From positions 1 through 64,000 of the forward strand of contig NZ_OBEB01000002.1 of the NCBI RefSeq assembly GCF_900215315.1: a DNA stretch of 64,000 nucleotides. Direction: 5' to 3'. The DNA is from Arsukibacterium tuosuense (GTDB lineage Bacteria > Pseudomonadota > Gammaproteobacteria > Enterobacterales > Alteromonadaceae). Made by a program: the position numbers and the translations under genes. Below the pieces are notes generated by a model. The model worked only from the letters and a program-made list of their open reading frames with translations, had not been told where the DNA came from and searched no databases. Of this stretch, positions 8,416 to 25,207 are shown piece after piece; position 1 is the first letter of the stretch, and every line of letters starts with the position of its first letter.

Positions 8416-8889
8416 TTAATGCAGCGGCCCGTCGGGTTCATCAAAAATTAAGTCTTCCATTTGGGCGTAGGCATTTTCCCGCCCAGGTACATTAAACAGC
8501 ACCATCAGCACCACCCATTTTAAATCTTCCAGGCTTAGTGCGGCACTGTCGAGGTCCATCGCCCGGTCAATTACCATTTCCCGGGTATTAGCATCGAGCA
8601 CATTAATCTGCTCTAAAAACATTAAAAAACCCTGGTCTGCAACGTCCAGCTTACGCTGTTCTTCCACTGTATAAATGCGAACAGCAGTCGAATTCACTTT
8701 AGTCAGGTAAGGCTTAATGTGGCTTTCCTGCAAGGCAGACAAGCTATCGAGCCATTTCAGTGCTTTAAAAATATCGTCATCATGAAAGCCGGCACGGCTG
8801 AGCTCTTTGGTCAGATCCGCGTGGTTTACATAAATATCAGATTCATTATGAATATAGTTTTCAAACAGATAAACGAGGATATCAAACAT
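8416..8889 (-). CDS. smg: Smg family protein (DUF494)
   Basis: 157 residues matching the Smg / DUF494 family: the start [13 protein letters not shown], the acidic middle, and [27 protein letters not shown] are characteristic. Its function is not established. It sits 2 bp after dprA and ahead of the zinc-finger gene, as in many gammaproteobacteria, so it is probably co-transcribed with dprA. Confidence 0.95.
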   Translation of the reverse strand: MFDILVYLFENYIHNESDIYVNHADLTKELSRAGFHDDDIFKALKWLDSLSALQESHIKPYLTKVNSTAVRIYTVEEQRKLDVADQGFLMFLEQINVLDANTREMVIDRAMDLDSAALSLEDLKWVVLMVLFNVPGRENAYAQMEDLIFDEPDGPLH

Positions 8890-8891
8890 TA

Positions 8892-9983
8892 TCAGGCACT
8901 CCTCACTCTAATGTAACCACCGGGTACTGCTGCCACCTCACCTGCTATTTCCAGCTGCAGTAAGGTTATGGATACGTCTGTCACTGACATGTTAGACCGC
9001 TCAGCAATTAAATCTATTGCAGTAGCGTCATCTCCTACGTTAGCCAACAACTGCTGCGCAGACAAGTCCGGCGCAGACTTTTTTTCATCCAAAGCTAAAG
9101 TACTTAAGCCATTCTGGGCAAAAAATTGCCACTCTTCCAGAATATCGGCCACGCAAGTAACAAGTTTAGCACCTTGTTGAATTAACCAATGGCACCCTGC
9201 TGATTGCCGGCTGTATATCGGGCCCGGCACCACAAAAAGATCGCGATTATATTCTGCCGCTAAATTCGCGCTAATCAGCGAGCCACTTTTCATCGCTGCT
9301 TCTACCACTATGGTGGCGGAGCTTAAGCCGACCACAATACGATTACGCTGTGGAAAAAACTCGGCTCTGGCCTGAATATCCGGGAAAAACTCACTGACCA
9401 GAGCGCCATTGGCCGCGATTTGCTCTGCCAGCGCTCTGTTGCTTGCCGGGTATATTTGTTGCAAGCCATGCCCCAGCACGGCGATGGTAAAGCCGCCGCC
9501 CTGCAGCGCGCCTTTATGGCTTTCACTATCAATACCCCGTGCCATACCACTGGTAACCATATAACCTTGCTGCACCAGTTCTGCGGCAAAATTCTGGGCA
9601 ACTTTACGGCCGGTTGGTGTTGGCTGACGGGTACCAACCATCGCAAGTTGTTGTCTTGGCAGAAGCTCCGCCTGACCCTTAACAAATAGCAGTAAAGGTG
9701 GTTGTTTGGTTTGTTTTAGTAATGGCGGATAACGCGGATCGTGGTATGTAACGATATGATGCAAAGGTGACTGTGCCAGCCACTCCAGCGCCAGATCAGC
9801 ACGTCGCGGACTATGCACTGCCAGTAATTCGGCCTGACGCGGGGTAAAACCAATATTACGCAATGTACTTATTGGTAAGCCGACCAGCTCGGTCAGTGAA
9901 ATATGCTCGCTTAGTCGTTGGAACTTCAGGCCATCCAGGCCATGCACAGAGGCTAAAGCGAGCCAGTTGCGGAGATCATCCAT
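8892..9983 (-). CDS. dprA: DNA-processing protein DprA (Smf)
   Basis: 363 residues. DprA protects incoming single-stranded DNA and loads RecA during transformation. It has an N-terminal helical region (about 1-75), the Rossmann-like core with [43 protein letters not shown] and [15 protein letters not shown], and a C-terminal winged-helix region from about 300. Length is normal. It follows the LysM gene on the same strand after 24 bp and precedes smg by 2 bp. Confidence 0.95.
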   Translation of the reverse strand: MDDLRNWLALASVHGLDGLKFQRLSEHISLTELVGLPISTLRNIGFTPRQAELLAVHSPRRADLALEWLAQSPLHHIVTYHDPRYPPLLKQTKQPPLLLFVKGQAELLPRQQLAMVGTRQPTPTGRKVAQNFAAELVQQGYMVTSGMARGIDSESHKGALQGGGFTIAVLGHGLQQIYPASNRALAEQIAANGALVSEFFPDIQARAEFFPQRNRIVVGLSSATIVVEAAMKSGSLISANLAAEYNRDLFVVPGPIYSRQSAGCHWLIQQGAKLVTCVADILEEWQFFAQNGLSTLALDEKKSAPDLSAQQLLANVGDDATAIDLIAERSNMSVTDVSITLLQLEIAGEVAAVPGGYIRVRSA

Positions 9984-10007
9984 GGCAAACTGGCTCCATC
10001 ATTTTTA

Positions 10008-11117
10008 TTACAGGTTGGCGATAGCGTCTCCAACCCGGATTGGGCGACGGGTACTGGTGACAATACCGAAACTTACCCGCTCGGCAACTTTGAACACCAT
10101 TAGCTCGCCAACTTTCTCCCGCGGCATGCTGATGCTGTTATCGCCAAAATTGCGAAACATTTTTTGCAGTTTATTGGCATCTTCCACATAAACCGGGCCA
10201 TTCTCGCCATCAATCACCGATGGTGACTGACGATATATACCCAACATCTGGCCGGCTTCGAGATCGTTAATTAACCCGCGGTTCAGGACCACGATATCCA
10301 TTTTTGAGAACTCTCGCAGCTGAGAGGTTGTGTCAATAATAGTGCCGTCTACTTCAAAGTCTGGTTTGCTAATCAGGAAAAACGCCGGCAGTGACTGACC
10401 TTCCAACGCCGGCATCACTTTGTCACCCTGCTTAATTTCACGCTTAACACTCAGCACCTGCATTGAAGCAGCTTCCAGCGGGCTGTCTTCCGTTGCTTCG
10501 CGACCAGGCCGGAAAGCGCGGGCAGTAGCAATTAAACTGGTTTCATAACCTAAAACTGAGCCTGACTCTGGATCAACATAGGGCTTGCCTTTCCGGTAAA
10601 CGCCATAGGACGTACCGGGTTGCAATACACCTTTTACATAGACGGTGTGCGTTTCTGCCGCCATCTTAGTTGCAGTATTGGTGCCCAGAATATACGGCAA
10701 TGCCGCTATTTGTTCTTCATTCAGCGCTTGTTCGTAAGTCAGGAAAGGTCTGATCATACTCAGTGGTAAGGTGGTAATAGCGCCGTCACCCTTAAGAGTT
10801 TTCCGCGCTTCTGGTGACAAGCGTTTCACGTTGTCGTTTACGGATAACCGCGGACGTCCCATACTGTCATAAGTCAGGGTCAGCACGTCACCAGGGTAAA
10901 TTAGATGTGGGTTATCAACCTGCGGGTTCATTTGCCACAGTTGTGGCCATAACCAGGGCTCATTCAGGTACAATGCGGAGATATCCCACAGCGTGTCACC
11001 TTTTTTCACAACATAGGAAGCGGGAGCGTCCTCTCTGATTTGCAGTACGTCTGCTTGCAGGCTGAAAGACAACCAGCAAAACAACGCGATTACAGATATT
11101 GCAATTTTTTTCAGCAT
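10008..11117 (-). CDS. exported LysM peptidoglycan-binding protein
   Basis: About 369 residues. A signal peptide (MLKKIAISVIALFCWLSFSLQA, start at 11117) is followed by one LysM domain at about 35-85 (YVVKKGDTLWDISALYLNEP to HLIYPGDVLTL). About 280 residues of unrecognised beta-rich sequence follow. Similar LysM proteins stand beside dprA-def in many Alteromonadales and Vibrio genomes; their job in the wall is not defined. I reject an upstream in-frame start at 11159 because the ATG at 11117 has AAGGA and starts the signal peptide. It is divergent to def. Confidence 0.88.
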   Translation of the reverse strand: MLKKIAISVIALFCWLSFSLQADVLQIREDAPASYVVKKGDTLWDISALYLNEPWLWPQLWQMNPQVDNPHLIYPGDVLTLTYDSMGRPRLSVNDNVKRLSPEARKTLKGDGAITTLPLSMIRPFLTYEQALNEEQIAALPYILGTNTATKMAAETHTVYVKGVLQPGTSYGVYRKGKPYVDPESGSVLGYETSLIATARAFRPGREATEDSPLEAASMQVLSVKREIKQGDKVMPALEGQSLPAFFLISKPDFEVDGTIIDTTSQLREFSKMDIVVLNRGLINDLEAGQMLGIYRQSPSVIDGENGPVYVEDANKLQKMFRNFGDNSISMPREKVGELMVFKVAERVSFGIVTSTRRPIRVGDAIANL

Positions 11118-11240
11118 GCCTGCTTCCTTGAACTTATTCTTGTTGTAATTATTGCACACTATGCTGTTAATACAGCGGATTAATGGCTAAAATTAAAACA
11201 TATCACAACCTTTGAAATAAAGCATATTTTTGTAGGTATT

Positions 11241-11756
11241 ATGGCAGTTTTAAAAGTATTACATTTTCCTGACGATCGGTTGCGCACTGTAGCGAAACCG
11301 GTTACAGAAGTTACGCCGCAAATCAAGCAGTTAGTCAGCGATATGCTGGATACCATGTACGATGAAGAAGGCATTGGTCTGGCAGCGACTCAGGTAGATG
11401 TGCACCTGCGGGTTGTAGTTATCGACTTATCAGAGCATCGCAACGATCCTTTGGTACTGATTAATCCGGAAATCGTCGAACGCGACGGTATTACCAGCTA
11501 TGAAGAGGGCTGCTTGTCGGTGCCGCAAAATTATGCCTCGGTAGAGCGGGCTGCTACGGTCAAAGTTAAAGCGCTTGACCGTGATGGCCAGCCATTTGAA
11601 CTGAATGCTGACGGTTTACTGGCTATTTGTCTGCAACATGAGCTGGACCATCTGGTTGGCAAATTGTTTATTGATTATTTATCACCGTTAAAACGCGACC
11701 GCATCCGTAAAAAACTGGAAAAAGAAGCGAAAATGGCCCAGCGCCACGCGCTTTAA
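11241..11756 (+). CDS. def: peptide deformylase
   Basis: 171 residues. It removes the N-formyl group from new polypeptides; a metal enzyme. Motif 1 [11 protein letters not shown], motif 2 EEGCLSVP and motif 3 [16 protein letters not shown] carry the Cys and two His metal ligands and the catalytic Glu. It heads the def-fmt-rsmB-trkA run, with fmt 13 bp downstream. Confidence 0.98.
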   Translation: MAVLKVLHFPDDRLRTVAKPVTEVTPQIKQLVSDMLDTMYDEEGIGLAATQVDVHLRVVVIDLSEHRNDPLVLINPEIVERDGITSYEEGCLSVPQNYASVERAATVKVKALDRDGQPFELNADGLLAICLQHELDHLVGKLFIDYLSPLKRDRIRKKLEKEAKMAQRHAL

Positions 11757-11769
11757 CACAGGACTCACA

Positions 11770-12741
11770 GTGACTCAGCCTTTACGTATTATATTTGCCG
11801 GCACCCCCGATTTTGCCGCTCGCCATTTGCAGGCATTAATTGACAGTCCTCATCTGCTTGTTGCGGTATATAGCCAGCCTGATAGGCCCGCCGGTCGCGG
11901 TCAGAAGCTGCAACCCAGCGCGGTTAAGCAACTGGCCGAACAGCACCAGGTGCCTGTTTATCAGCCCAAGTCGTTGAAAAAAGCTGAAGCCCAGGCCGAG
12001 CTGGCTGCACTGGACGCAGATGTTATGATAGTGGTGGCCTATGGCCTGATACTGCCATTGGCGGTGCTGCAAAGCCCGCGCTTAGGTTGCATTAACGTTC
12101 ATGGCTCCTTATTGCCCCGTTGGCGCGGCGCTGCCCCCATTCAACGGGCAATCTGGGCCGGGGATCAGCAGACCGGTATAACTATTATGCAAATGGATGA
12201 GGGGCTCGACACCGGCGCCATGTTAAGCAAAGTAAGTTGCCCTATCGAACCGACCGACACCAGCGCCAGCTTGTACGCGAAGCTAGCTGAACTGGGTCCC
12301 AAAGCATTGCTCAGTGCCCTGGCACAATTACCCACTCTGCAGGCCATCGCTGAAGAACAGAATGACAATGAAGCCTGTTATGCCGAAAAGCTGCATAAGG
12401 AAGAAGGCCTGCTCGACTTTAGTAAAAGTGCCGCAGCCCTCAACAGAGAAATCCGCGCCTTTAATCCCTGGCCAGCCAGCTATCTGCAACTTCCCCAGGG
12501 AACTGTAAAAATATGGCAGGCCAGCTGGCAGAACACGGATCATCAGGCGCCAGCCGGTCAGATATTAGCTGCTGGCAAAAAAGGTATTGAGATAGCCTGC
12601 GCCAGCGGTGTGTTAGTACTTACTACGCTACAACCAACCGGCAAGAAACCTATGGCAGTAGCCGATTTCTTAAACGGCCGGGCTGACTGGTTTAAAGTTG
12701 GTACCACGTTGCCGGTTGCACCATTGTTGGCTGACGCATGA
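11770..12741 (+). CDS. fmt: methionyl-tRNA formyltransferase
   Basis: 323 residues. It formylates Met-tRNAi with 10-formyl-THF, making the substrate that Def later trims. Seen are [18 protein letters not shown], the folate-site region [21 protein letters not shown] and [17 protein letters not shown], plus the C-terminal tRNA-binding domain. The start is GTG at 11770 with AGGA 6 nt upstream. rsmB overlaps its stop by 4 bp. Confidence 0.98.
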   Translation: MTQPLRIIFAGTPDFAARHLQALIDSPHLLVAVYSQPDRPAGRGQKLQPSAVKQLAEQHQVPVYQPKSLKKAEAQAELAALDADVMIVVAYGLILPLAVLQSPRLGCINVHGSLLPRWRGAAPIQRAIWAGDQQTGITIMQMDEGLDTGAMLSKVSCPIEPTDTSASLYAKLAELGPKALLSALAQLPTLQAIAEEQNDNEACYAEKLHKEEGLLDFSKSAAALNREIRAFNPWPASYLQLPQGTVKIWQASWQNTDHQAPAGQILAAGKKGIEIACASGVLVLTTLQPTGKKPMAVADFLNGRADWFKVGTTLPVAPLLADA

Positions 12742-14072
12742 GCCGTGATTGCCGGGCCTTAGCTGCCCAGTGCTGTTATCAGGTGATAGATCAGGGCCGC
12801 TCATTGTCTGATGTGCTGCCCAAAGCTCAGCAGCACCTTACTAATCCGCTGGATAAAGCCCTGTTGCAGGAAATCTGCTTTGGGGTGATGCGCACCCTGC
12901 CGCAGCTGGAACATGTCTGTGCCCGGTTAATGCAAAAGCCGCTGGTAAAGAACTTCCGGGTGTTACAGTTTCTGATTTATGTTGGCATATACCAGCTGCA
13001 TTTTATGCGGGTACCAGACCATGCGGCGATTAACGCTACTGTCGATGCCGCCCGCGAACTAAAAGGCCAGTCACTGACCAAATTGATTAATGGCGTATTA
13101 CGGAATGTGCAGCGCCAGCCGCAGTTATTTGACTTCAGCCAGGCGGGTCAGGCGGTACAATTCTGCCATCCGGGTTGGTTAATCAGTAGCCTGCAAGCAG
13201 CGTACCCGGATAACTGGCAAGCTATTCTCGACGCTAATCAACAAAAAGCCCCTTTATGGTTGCGGGTTAATACCCGGCAAATTAGTCCGCAGCAATTTAG
13301 TGCTGCCTTAGCTGAGGAAGAAATAGCCCATAGCCAGCCAATTACAGAACTGCCGGGCGCAGTGTTGCTGGACTCCCCAACTGATGTTACCGATTTACCA
13401 GGATATCAGCAGGGTTGGTTTTCGGTGCAGGATGCGGCTGCCCAGTATGCAGGCAGGCTGTTAGCGCCGGAAAATGACCAGCATATTCTTGATGCCTGTT
13501 GTGCCCCTGGTGGTAAAACATGCCACCTGCTGGAGCTGGCTCCCGCAGCAAGGCTTACCGCGCTGGATAAAGATCCGGCCCGCTTAGTGCGGGTACGGGA
13601 AAATCTGCAACGGCTTGGCCTGAGTGCTGAAGTGTTAGCAGCAGATGCAGCAAACCCAGCCAGCTGGTGGGATGGCCAGTTGTTTGACAAAATATTGCTG
13701 GATGTTCCCTGTTCAGCCACCGGGGTTATTCGTCGCCACCCTGATATTCGCTGGCTGCGCAAAAAAAGTGATATTGCGCCCCTGGTGCAGTTGCAGCAGC
13801 AAATTCTGCAGCAGTGCTGGGCACTACTGGCGCCAGGTGGTAAGTTGCTCTACGCTACCTGCAGTGTGCTGCCGGCAGAAAACCATGAACAAATTACCCG
13901 GTTTATCAGTAATAACGCTGATGCCTGCTTGCTGCCTATCGCGTTGCCAGGCAATGCGCAACCTGATAGCGCCGCTCAGCCGGGCTGGCAACTGTTACCG
14001 GGTCAGCTGAACCGTGATGGCTTTTATTATGCGCTGCTACAAAAAGCGCCACAGGATAACCACGCCAGATGA
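12738..14072 (+). CDS. rsmB: 16S rRNA (cytosine-967-C5)-methyltransferase RsmB
   Basis: 444 residues: an N-terminal NusB-like RNA-binding domain (about 1-140) and a C-terminal SAM-dependent Rossmann domain. The SAM loop is [16 protein letters not shown], and the two catalytic cysteines fall in [18 protein letters not shown] and [13 protein letters not shown]. It methylates C967 of 16S rRNA. It is coupled to fmt upstream and trkA downstream by 4-bp overlaps. Confidence 0.97.
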   Translation: MSRDCRALAAQCCYQVIDQGRSLSDVLPKAQQHLTNPLDKALLQEICFGVMRTLPQLEHVCARLMQKPLVKNFRVLQFLIYVGIYQLHFMRVPDHAAINATVDAARELKGQSLTKLINGVLRNVQRQPQLFDFSQAGQAVQFCHPGWLISSLQAAYPDNWQAILDANQQKAPLWLRVNTRQISPQQFSAALAEEEIAHSQPITELPGAVLLDSPTDVTDLPGYQQGWFSVQDAAAQYAGRLLAPENDQHILDACCAPGGKTCHLLELAPAARLTALDKDPARLVRVRENLQRLGLSAEVLAADAANPASWWDGQLFDKILLDVPCSATGVIRRHPDIRWLRKKSDIAPLVQLQQQILQQCWALLAPGGKLLYATCSVLPAENHEQITRFISNNADACLLPIALPGNAQPDSAAQPGWQLLPGQLNRDGFYYALLQKAPQDNHAR

Positions 14073-15445
14073 AGATTATTATTTTAGGCTCAGGCCAGGT
14101 CGGCGCCACCTTAGCTGAAAACCTGGTTGGTGAGCAGAATGACATTACCCTGGTTGATACCAACCTGGATAAATTGCGTAACCTGCAGGACAGATTTGAT
14201 TTGCAGGTGGTGCATGGCCACGGCTCTCATCCCGATGTGCTTAAAAAAGCCGGAGCAGAAGATGCCGACATGATAGTGGCGGTAACCAACAGCGATGAAG
14301 TGAATATTGTCGCCTGTCAGGTCGCCTACAGTATTTTCAATACCCCGCTGAAAATCGCCCGCATTCGCACCAACCAGTATCTGAAGTATCGAGATGAGCT
14401 GTTCCACAAAGACGATATGCCGGTTGATCATTTTATCGCTCCCGAAGCACTGGTCACTAACTATATCCGCCGTTTAATTGATTACCCTGGGGCATTACAG
14501 GTAGTTGAATTTGCCGAAGGTAAAGTAAGCCTGGTTGCAGTCCGGGCTTACTACGGCGGTTTGTTAGTAGGCCATGCTTTGTCGGCATTAAAAGAACATA
14601 TGCCCAATATTGAAACCCGGGTAGCAGCCATTTACCGCCGTGGTAATGCCATCAAACCGCTGGGCACCACTATTATTGAAGCCGATGATGAAGTGTTTTT
14701 TGTTGCCGCCACCAAACATATCCGGGCGGTAATGAGCGAGCTGCAAAAACTGGAACGCAGTTACCGGCGGATTATGATTGCCGGCGGCGGTAACGTCGGT
14801 TTTGGTTTAGCCAGGGCCCTGGAAAAAACTCACAGCGTAAAACTGATAGAACGCAGTAAAGAGCGGGCCGAGTTTCTGGCATCCAGCCTGGACAGCACCC
14901 TGGTGTATGTTGGTGATATCTCTGATCCGGAACTGCTGGAAGAAGAAAGTGTTGAGCAAGTTGATGTGTTCATCGCCGTTACCAATGATGATGAAGCCAA
15001 TATCATGTCGGCAATGCTGGCCAAACGGATGGGCGCACAGAAAACCATGGTACTGATTAAACGCGGTGCCTACGTTGACTTGTTGCAGGGCGGAGAAATA
15101 GATATTGCGGTATCACCGCAACAAGCGACCATTTCGGCATTGCTTACTCATATCCGCCGCGGTGACATCGTTAACGTATACTCGTTGCGCCGCGGGGCAG
15201 CTGAAGCAATAGAAGCCGTGGTGCGGGGGGATAGCAGTACCAGCAAGGTAGCTGGCAAAACGATTGGCAACCTTAAATTGCCACCTGGCACCACCATTGG
15301 TGCCATAGTACGTGGTGATGAAGTATTAATTGCCCACGATACAACTGTTATCGAAACAGATGACCACGTTATTCTGTTTATGGTAAACAAAAAGCATATT
15401 GTCGAAGTGGAAAAGCTGTTTCAGGTAAGCGCTATTTTTATCTGA
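14069..15445 (+). CDS. trkA: Trk potassium uptake regulatory subunit TrkA
   Basis: 458 residues with two RCK units, each with an NAD-binding Rossmann fold and a TrkA_C domain. The glycine motifs are [15 protein letters not shown] at the start and [15 protein letters not shown] near 232. It is the cytoplasmic nucleotide-binding gate of the TrkH potassium channel. It ends the def operon, and the trkH gene converges on it 40 bp away, separated by a perfect hairpin. TrkA and its membrane partner are thus neighbours on opposite strands. Confidence 0.97.
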   Translation: MKIIILGSGQVGATLAENLVGEQNDITLVDTNLDKLRNLQDRFDLQVVHGHGSHPDVLKKAGAEDADMIVAVTNSDEVNIVACQVAYSIFNTPLKIARIRTNQYLKYRDELFHKDDMPVDHFIAPEALVTNYIRRLIDYPGALQVVEFAEGKVSLVAVRAYYGGLLVGHALSALKEHMPNIETRVAAIYRRGNAIKPLGTTIIEADDEVFFVAATKHIRAVMSELQKLERSYRRIMIAGGGNVGFGLARALEKTHSVKLIERSKERAEFLASSLDSTLVYVGDISDPELLEEESVEQVDVFIAVTNDDEANIMSAMLAKRMGAQKTMVLIKRGAYVDLLQGGEIDIAVSPQQATISALLTHIRRGDIVNVYSLRRGAAEAIEAVVRGDSSTSKVAGKTIGNLKLPPGTTIGAIVRGDEVLIAHDTTVIETDDHVILFMVNKKHIVEVEKLFQVSAIFI

Positions 15446-15464
15446 CTCTGTTGCAACAACCGAC

Positions 15465-15488
15465 TAGCCATGGCCACAGCCATGGCTA
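15465..15488. terminator. palindromic hairpin between convergent trkA and trkH
   Basis: TAGCCATGGC and GCCATGGCTA form a perfect 10-bp stem around a CACA loop (15465-15474 with 15479-15488). The stem overlaps the trkH stop codon. There is no strong T-run on either side, so it may be a weak bidirectional terminator or an RNA 3'-end stabiliser. Confidence 0.45.
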
Positions 15489-16937
15489 ATCCCGCCAGAA
15501 TGCCGGGGTAAACAACACCAGCAGCGTGAATATTTCCAGCCGACCAAATACCATTGCCACAATCAGCAGCCATTTAGCAGCGTCGGGTATAGAACCAAAA
15601 TGAGCGGCAACCTCGCCCAGCCCCGGGCCAAGGTTATTTAAGCAGGCGGCTGTCGCGGTGAAGGCGCTGATGTTGTCCATGCCCGTTAAAATCAGTGACA
15701 GCATAATAACCACAAAAACCACCGCATAAGCGGCGAAAAAGCCCCAGACTGCTTCGACAATCCGGTCTTCTACCGGCCGGCGGCCTAACTTAATGGCATA
15801 TACCGCCCGCGGGTGCACCAGCCGGTTCAGCTCACGCCGGCCCTGTAAAAACAGCAACAGCACCCGTACTACTTTCATGCCGCCACCGGTAGAACCGGCA
15901 CAGCCACCGATAAAGCTGGAAAAAATTAACAAAATAGGTAAAAACAGCGGCCAGGTTGAGAACCCATCAGTGGTAAAGCCAGCAGTGGTTGAAATTGATA
16001 CCGCCTGAAAAGCAGCATGATTCAGCGCCTCGCCGCCCGTTTGGTACACGTTGGTGTTTAACAGTACCAGAAAGCAAATAAGCACCAGGCTGGCCTGAAT
16101 ACCTAAAAATACCTTGAACTCCGGGTCGCGGAAATAAGTTGACACACTTTTACCGCGGATGGCAGCAAAGTGCAGCGGAAAATTAACTGCGCTTATCAGC
16201 AAAAAGATAACGCAAATCATGTTGATGGTGGCACTGTTAAAGTAGCCCATACTGGCGTCGTAAGTTGAAAAGCCACCAATGGCTACGGTGGAAAACGCAT
16301 GACAAATGGCATCAAACACCGACATCCCTGCCAGGTGAAAGGCCAGCGCGCAGGCAATAGTTATCGCCAGATAGATATACCATAAATGCTTGGCAGTATC
16401 GGCAATCCGCGGGGTCATTTTATTGTCTTTAACCGGCCCTGGCGTTTCTGCCCGGTACAGCTGCATGCCACCTACGCCTAACAGCGGTAAAATGGCTACC
16501 GCTAATACGATTATCCCCATCCCCCCCAGCCATTGCAGCTGCTGACGATAATACAAAATAGCTTTGGGTAGGGTTTCAATTCCGGTAAGCACGGTGGCGC
16601 CGGTGGTGGTCAGGCCCGAGAAAGCCTCGAAGAAGGCATCGGCCAGCCCCATATCAGGGTTGCTGGTTAGCAGCAACGGAATAGCGCCGACTGCGCCCAG
16701 TACCGTCCAGAACAGCACCACAATTAAAAAGCCGTCCCGCACCTTTAACTCAGAACGGTTGGCCCGATTCGGGTACCAGATGGCAAAGCCCATTACCAGA
16801 CACAACAGGAATGACAAAATAAAAGGCACGCCAGCCCCGTCTTTATAGCCAAAAGCGACCAGTGCGGGCGGGATCATGGTGATACTGAAAATGGCGATCA
16901 GCAGCCCCAGGATCCGGATTATAGAGCGATATTGCAT
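15486..16937 (-). CDS. trkH: Trk potassium transporter membrane subunit TrkH
   Basis: 483 residues, a polytopic membrane protein of the TrkH/KtrB superfamily with four pore-loop repeats. Selectivity-filter-like segments appear as GLTTTGATVLTGIE, AIGGFSTYD, TTAGFTTDGF and LNNLGPGL. It moves K+ across the inner membrane and is gated by TrkA, encoded convergently next door. pepQ lies 19 bp upstream on the same strand. Length and N-terminus (MQYRSIIRILGLL) are normal. Confidence 0.97.
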   Translation of the reverse strand: MQYRSIIRILGLLIAIFSITMIPPALVAFGYKDGAGVPFILSFLLCLVMGFAIWYPNRANRSELKVRDGFLIVVLFWTVLGAVGAIPLLLTSNPDMGLADAFFEAFSGLTTTGATVLTGIETLPKAILYYRQQLQWLGGMGIIVLAVAILPLLGVGGMQLYRAETPGPVKDNKMTPRIADTAKHLWYIYLAITIACALAFHLAGMSVFDAICHAFSTVAIGGFSTYDASMGYFNSATINMICVIFLLISAVNFPLHFAAIRGKSVSTYFRDPEFKVFLGIQASLVLICFLVLLNTNVYQTGGEALNHAAFQAVSISTTAGFTTDGFSTWPLFLPILLIFSSFIGGCAGSTGGGMKVVRVLLLFLQGRRELNRLVHPRAVYAIKLGRRPVEDRIVEAVWGFFAAYAVVFVVIMLSLILTGMDNISAFTATAACLNNLGPGLGEVAAHFGSIPDAAKWLLIVAMVFGRLEIFTLLVLFTPAFWRD

Positions 16938-16956
16938 AGCGTCCCTTAACGCCCTG

Positions 16957-20266
<3,310 letters not shown>

Positions 20267-20354
20267 GACTTACCTCTGACTCCAGCGAAAAATAGAAAAG
20301 CAACTATAGTTAGTCACATCTAATGGCAACGTTTAGCTGGGTTTAGCTACCTTT

Positions 20355-20374
20355 TTCAAACACCTGTTTAAATA
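20355..20374. promoter_or_regulatory. possible PsrA-type operator upstream of fadBA
   Basis: CAAAC-ACCT-GTTTA (20357-20370) sits in an AT-rich context about 100 bp before fadB. It differs by one base from the CAAAC-N(2-4)-GTTTG pattern described for the fatty-acid-responsive repressor PsrA, which controls fad genes in several gammaproteobacteria. No regulator gene is in the window, so this is a motif match only. Confidence 0.4.
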
Positions 20375-20472
20375 ACGGTTGAAATTTTTAGTAAAGCACG
20401 ACACACTGAACCTGTTAACCTCATCGTACCAGTTGCGACAATCACCCTATAACGCGACCAAGGAGCATATTT

Positions 20473-23806
<3,334 letters not shown>

Positions 23807-23854
23807 GCTGACAGCAACAGGCTGGTAGCGACCAGCACAATCGCATAGAATAAG

Positions 23855-23877
23855 GGCCGTTTTTACGGCCTTTTTTT
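23855..23877 (+). terminator. intrinsic terminator after fadBA
   Basis: GGCCGT-TTTT-ACGGCC (6-bp GC-rich stem, 4-nt loop) is followed by seven T. It lies 48 bp after the fadA stop. Confidence 0.9.
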
Positions 23878-23890
23878 GTTGTTTGCTATG

Positions 23891-24031
23891 CAGGTAACGG
23901 CTGTAGGTTGCAACACCCACTGTGCTCGCCACAGCAACTCGGCTTTGCTAACGCAAAACGTCAGACACTCTGTGTCTGCGCAAGTTGGGTTCCAACCATC
24001 GCCTTAGCTTAGCGACAACAGCCGCTGCCTG
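23891..24031. repeat. multi-branched palindromic intergenic element
   Basis: A 141-bp non-coding element whose ends pair (CAGGTAACGGCTGT at the left, ACAGCCGCTGCCTG at the right; 12 of 14 positions complementary). Inside are several small hairpins in order: CTGTG/CACAG (23920-23934), TTTGC/GCAAA (23944-23957), CAGACAC/GTGTCTG (23962-23978) and GTTGG/CCAAC (from about 23984). The overall fold would be cloverleaf-like, but it has no tRNA features such as a TTC-loop or CCA. It most likely belongs to a dispersed intergenic repeat family, though only one copy is in this window. Confidence 0.55.
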
Positions 24032-24091
24032 AATACTGAAATTTGCGCCAGTGAAACAAGTTAAGTTGTTAATTAAGACTTTGGAGTAGTA

Positions 24092-24340
24092 ATGAACCCG
24101 CATTTTGACAGCGCCACCCAAACCTTGGACGCCTTAGGCCTGCGCTGCCCCGAGCCGGTAATGATGATCCGCTTAACTATCCGCAAAATGCAGGTGGGTG
24201 AAACCTTATTAATTATCGCCGACGACCCGGCCACCACCCGCGATATCCCGGCATTCTGCCGTTTTATGGATCATGAGTTACTGGCCAGTGATACTAAAGA
24301 AATGCCATATCGATATGTGGTGAAGAAGGTTAGTAGCTGA
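24092..24340 (+). CDS. tusA: sulfur carrier protein TusA (SirA family)
   Basis: 82 residues. TusA accepts persulfide sulfur and passes it to TusBCD for tRNA 2-thiolation and to other sulfur pathways. The [16 protein letters not shown] motif carries the active Cys in the CPxP box. GGAG precedes the ATG. It converges on the first gene of the accessory island, 6 bp from its stop. I use tusA as the nearest name; other SirA-fold proteins (YedF, YeeD) share the motif. Confidence 0.88.
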   Translation: MNPHFDSATQTLDALGLRCPEPVMMIRLTIRKMQVGETLLIIADDPATTRDIPAFCRFMDHELLASDTKEMPYRYVVKKVSS

Positions 24341-24346
24341 ATTTCC

Positions 24347-25207
24347 CTATTTGATACCTAGACATTTGTTAACGTCTATTGGTACAAACTGGTCCCAACG
24401 ACTTATTACATAACGCGCAAACGCAGAGTCATTATGTTTATCTGCAAAGTAACCCTTGATATCACTGAAAGTAACGACGTTTCTAATACCCTCTTTAGAA
24501 AATTTAGCAATCAAATAAGGTGGTAAATTTCCTCCAAATCTGAGTATAAAATAACCGTCAAAACCCAACTTGTAAGGTTTTATTATGGCAGGGTTATTAC
24601 TATCAAAATCAATCTTGTGAATATAGTCACGGATCGTTTCTGCGATGTCCAGCCACTCATTAAAGACTTCATCAGACCAAATTTCTCTATTAATTTTATT
24701 CGTTGCAGATGAATAGTGCTTCTTACTTTTCGGGGTAACAGGATAGCGAGCTTCGTCTAGGATCAGTTCTCGAATCCTCTGTAAACTTTTAGTTTGGTCA
24801 GGCATCAGCTTAATACCTAAATCATAAGCTGCTTTACTCAGATCATGTCCGTAGTACTTTTTGATAATCCGAAGAAAATCTTCGCGCTCAACATACTGAT
24901 ACAATCTTACTAAGCCGGACTTCAAAAATGTCTCAATTGCATACCCGAGTAGTAAAATGGCTGATTTCGAATATGCTTCAACTTGATTTGCCAACGTATT
25001 GATTTGTGCAGTTTCACCTTTTTGGAGACATTCTTGGAATTTTCCCTCTAATTCAAACTTCGCATCAACAGCGGCTCTGTTTAAAAGTTTTGCAGATAGC
25101 AGATGGGCATCAGCCTCCGATTGCCATGCTCTTTGGTTGAAAATACCTTTTTCGGCATTCCCTTTTACAGGTTGAATCTTATAAATGTCTTTGTTTTTTG
25201 ATGTCAC
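24347..25207 (-). CDS. HEPN-like protein of unknown function
   Basis: 286 residues, hydrophilic, no signal peptide. The middle resembles HEPN-type helical domains: GYAIETFLKSGL (about 88-99), YGHDLSKAAYDLGI (119-132) and EARYP (152-156), then an RDYIH (193-197) at a helix end. The canonical R-x(4-6)-H is not exact, so nuclease activity is uncertain. The C-terminal 85 residues are unrecognised. The start is GTG, overlapping the excalibur gene stop by 4 bp, so the two are coupled. Base composition looks more AT-rich than its neighbours. Not a named family that I can identify with certainty. Confidence 0.55.
   Translation of the reverse strand: MTSKNKDIYKIQPVKGNAEKGIFNQRAWQSEADAHLLSAKLLNRAAVDAKFELEGKFQECLQKGETAQINTLANQVEAYSKSAILLLGYAIETFLKSGLVRLYQYVEREDFLRIIKKYYGHDLSKAAYDLGIKLMPDQTKSLQRIRELILDEARYPVTPKSKKHYSSATNKINREIWSDEVFNEWLDIAETIRDYIHKIDFDSNNPAIIKPYKLGFDGYFILRFGGNLPPYLIAKFSKEGIRNVVTFSDIKGYFADKHNDSAFARYVISRWDQFVPIDVNKCLGIK

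Noticed and set aside
23891-24031. tRNA gene suggested by the cloverleaf-like fold
   Set aside because: No acceptor-stem length, TTC loop or anticodon arm fits; the element is about twice tRNA length.
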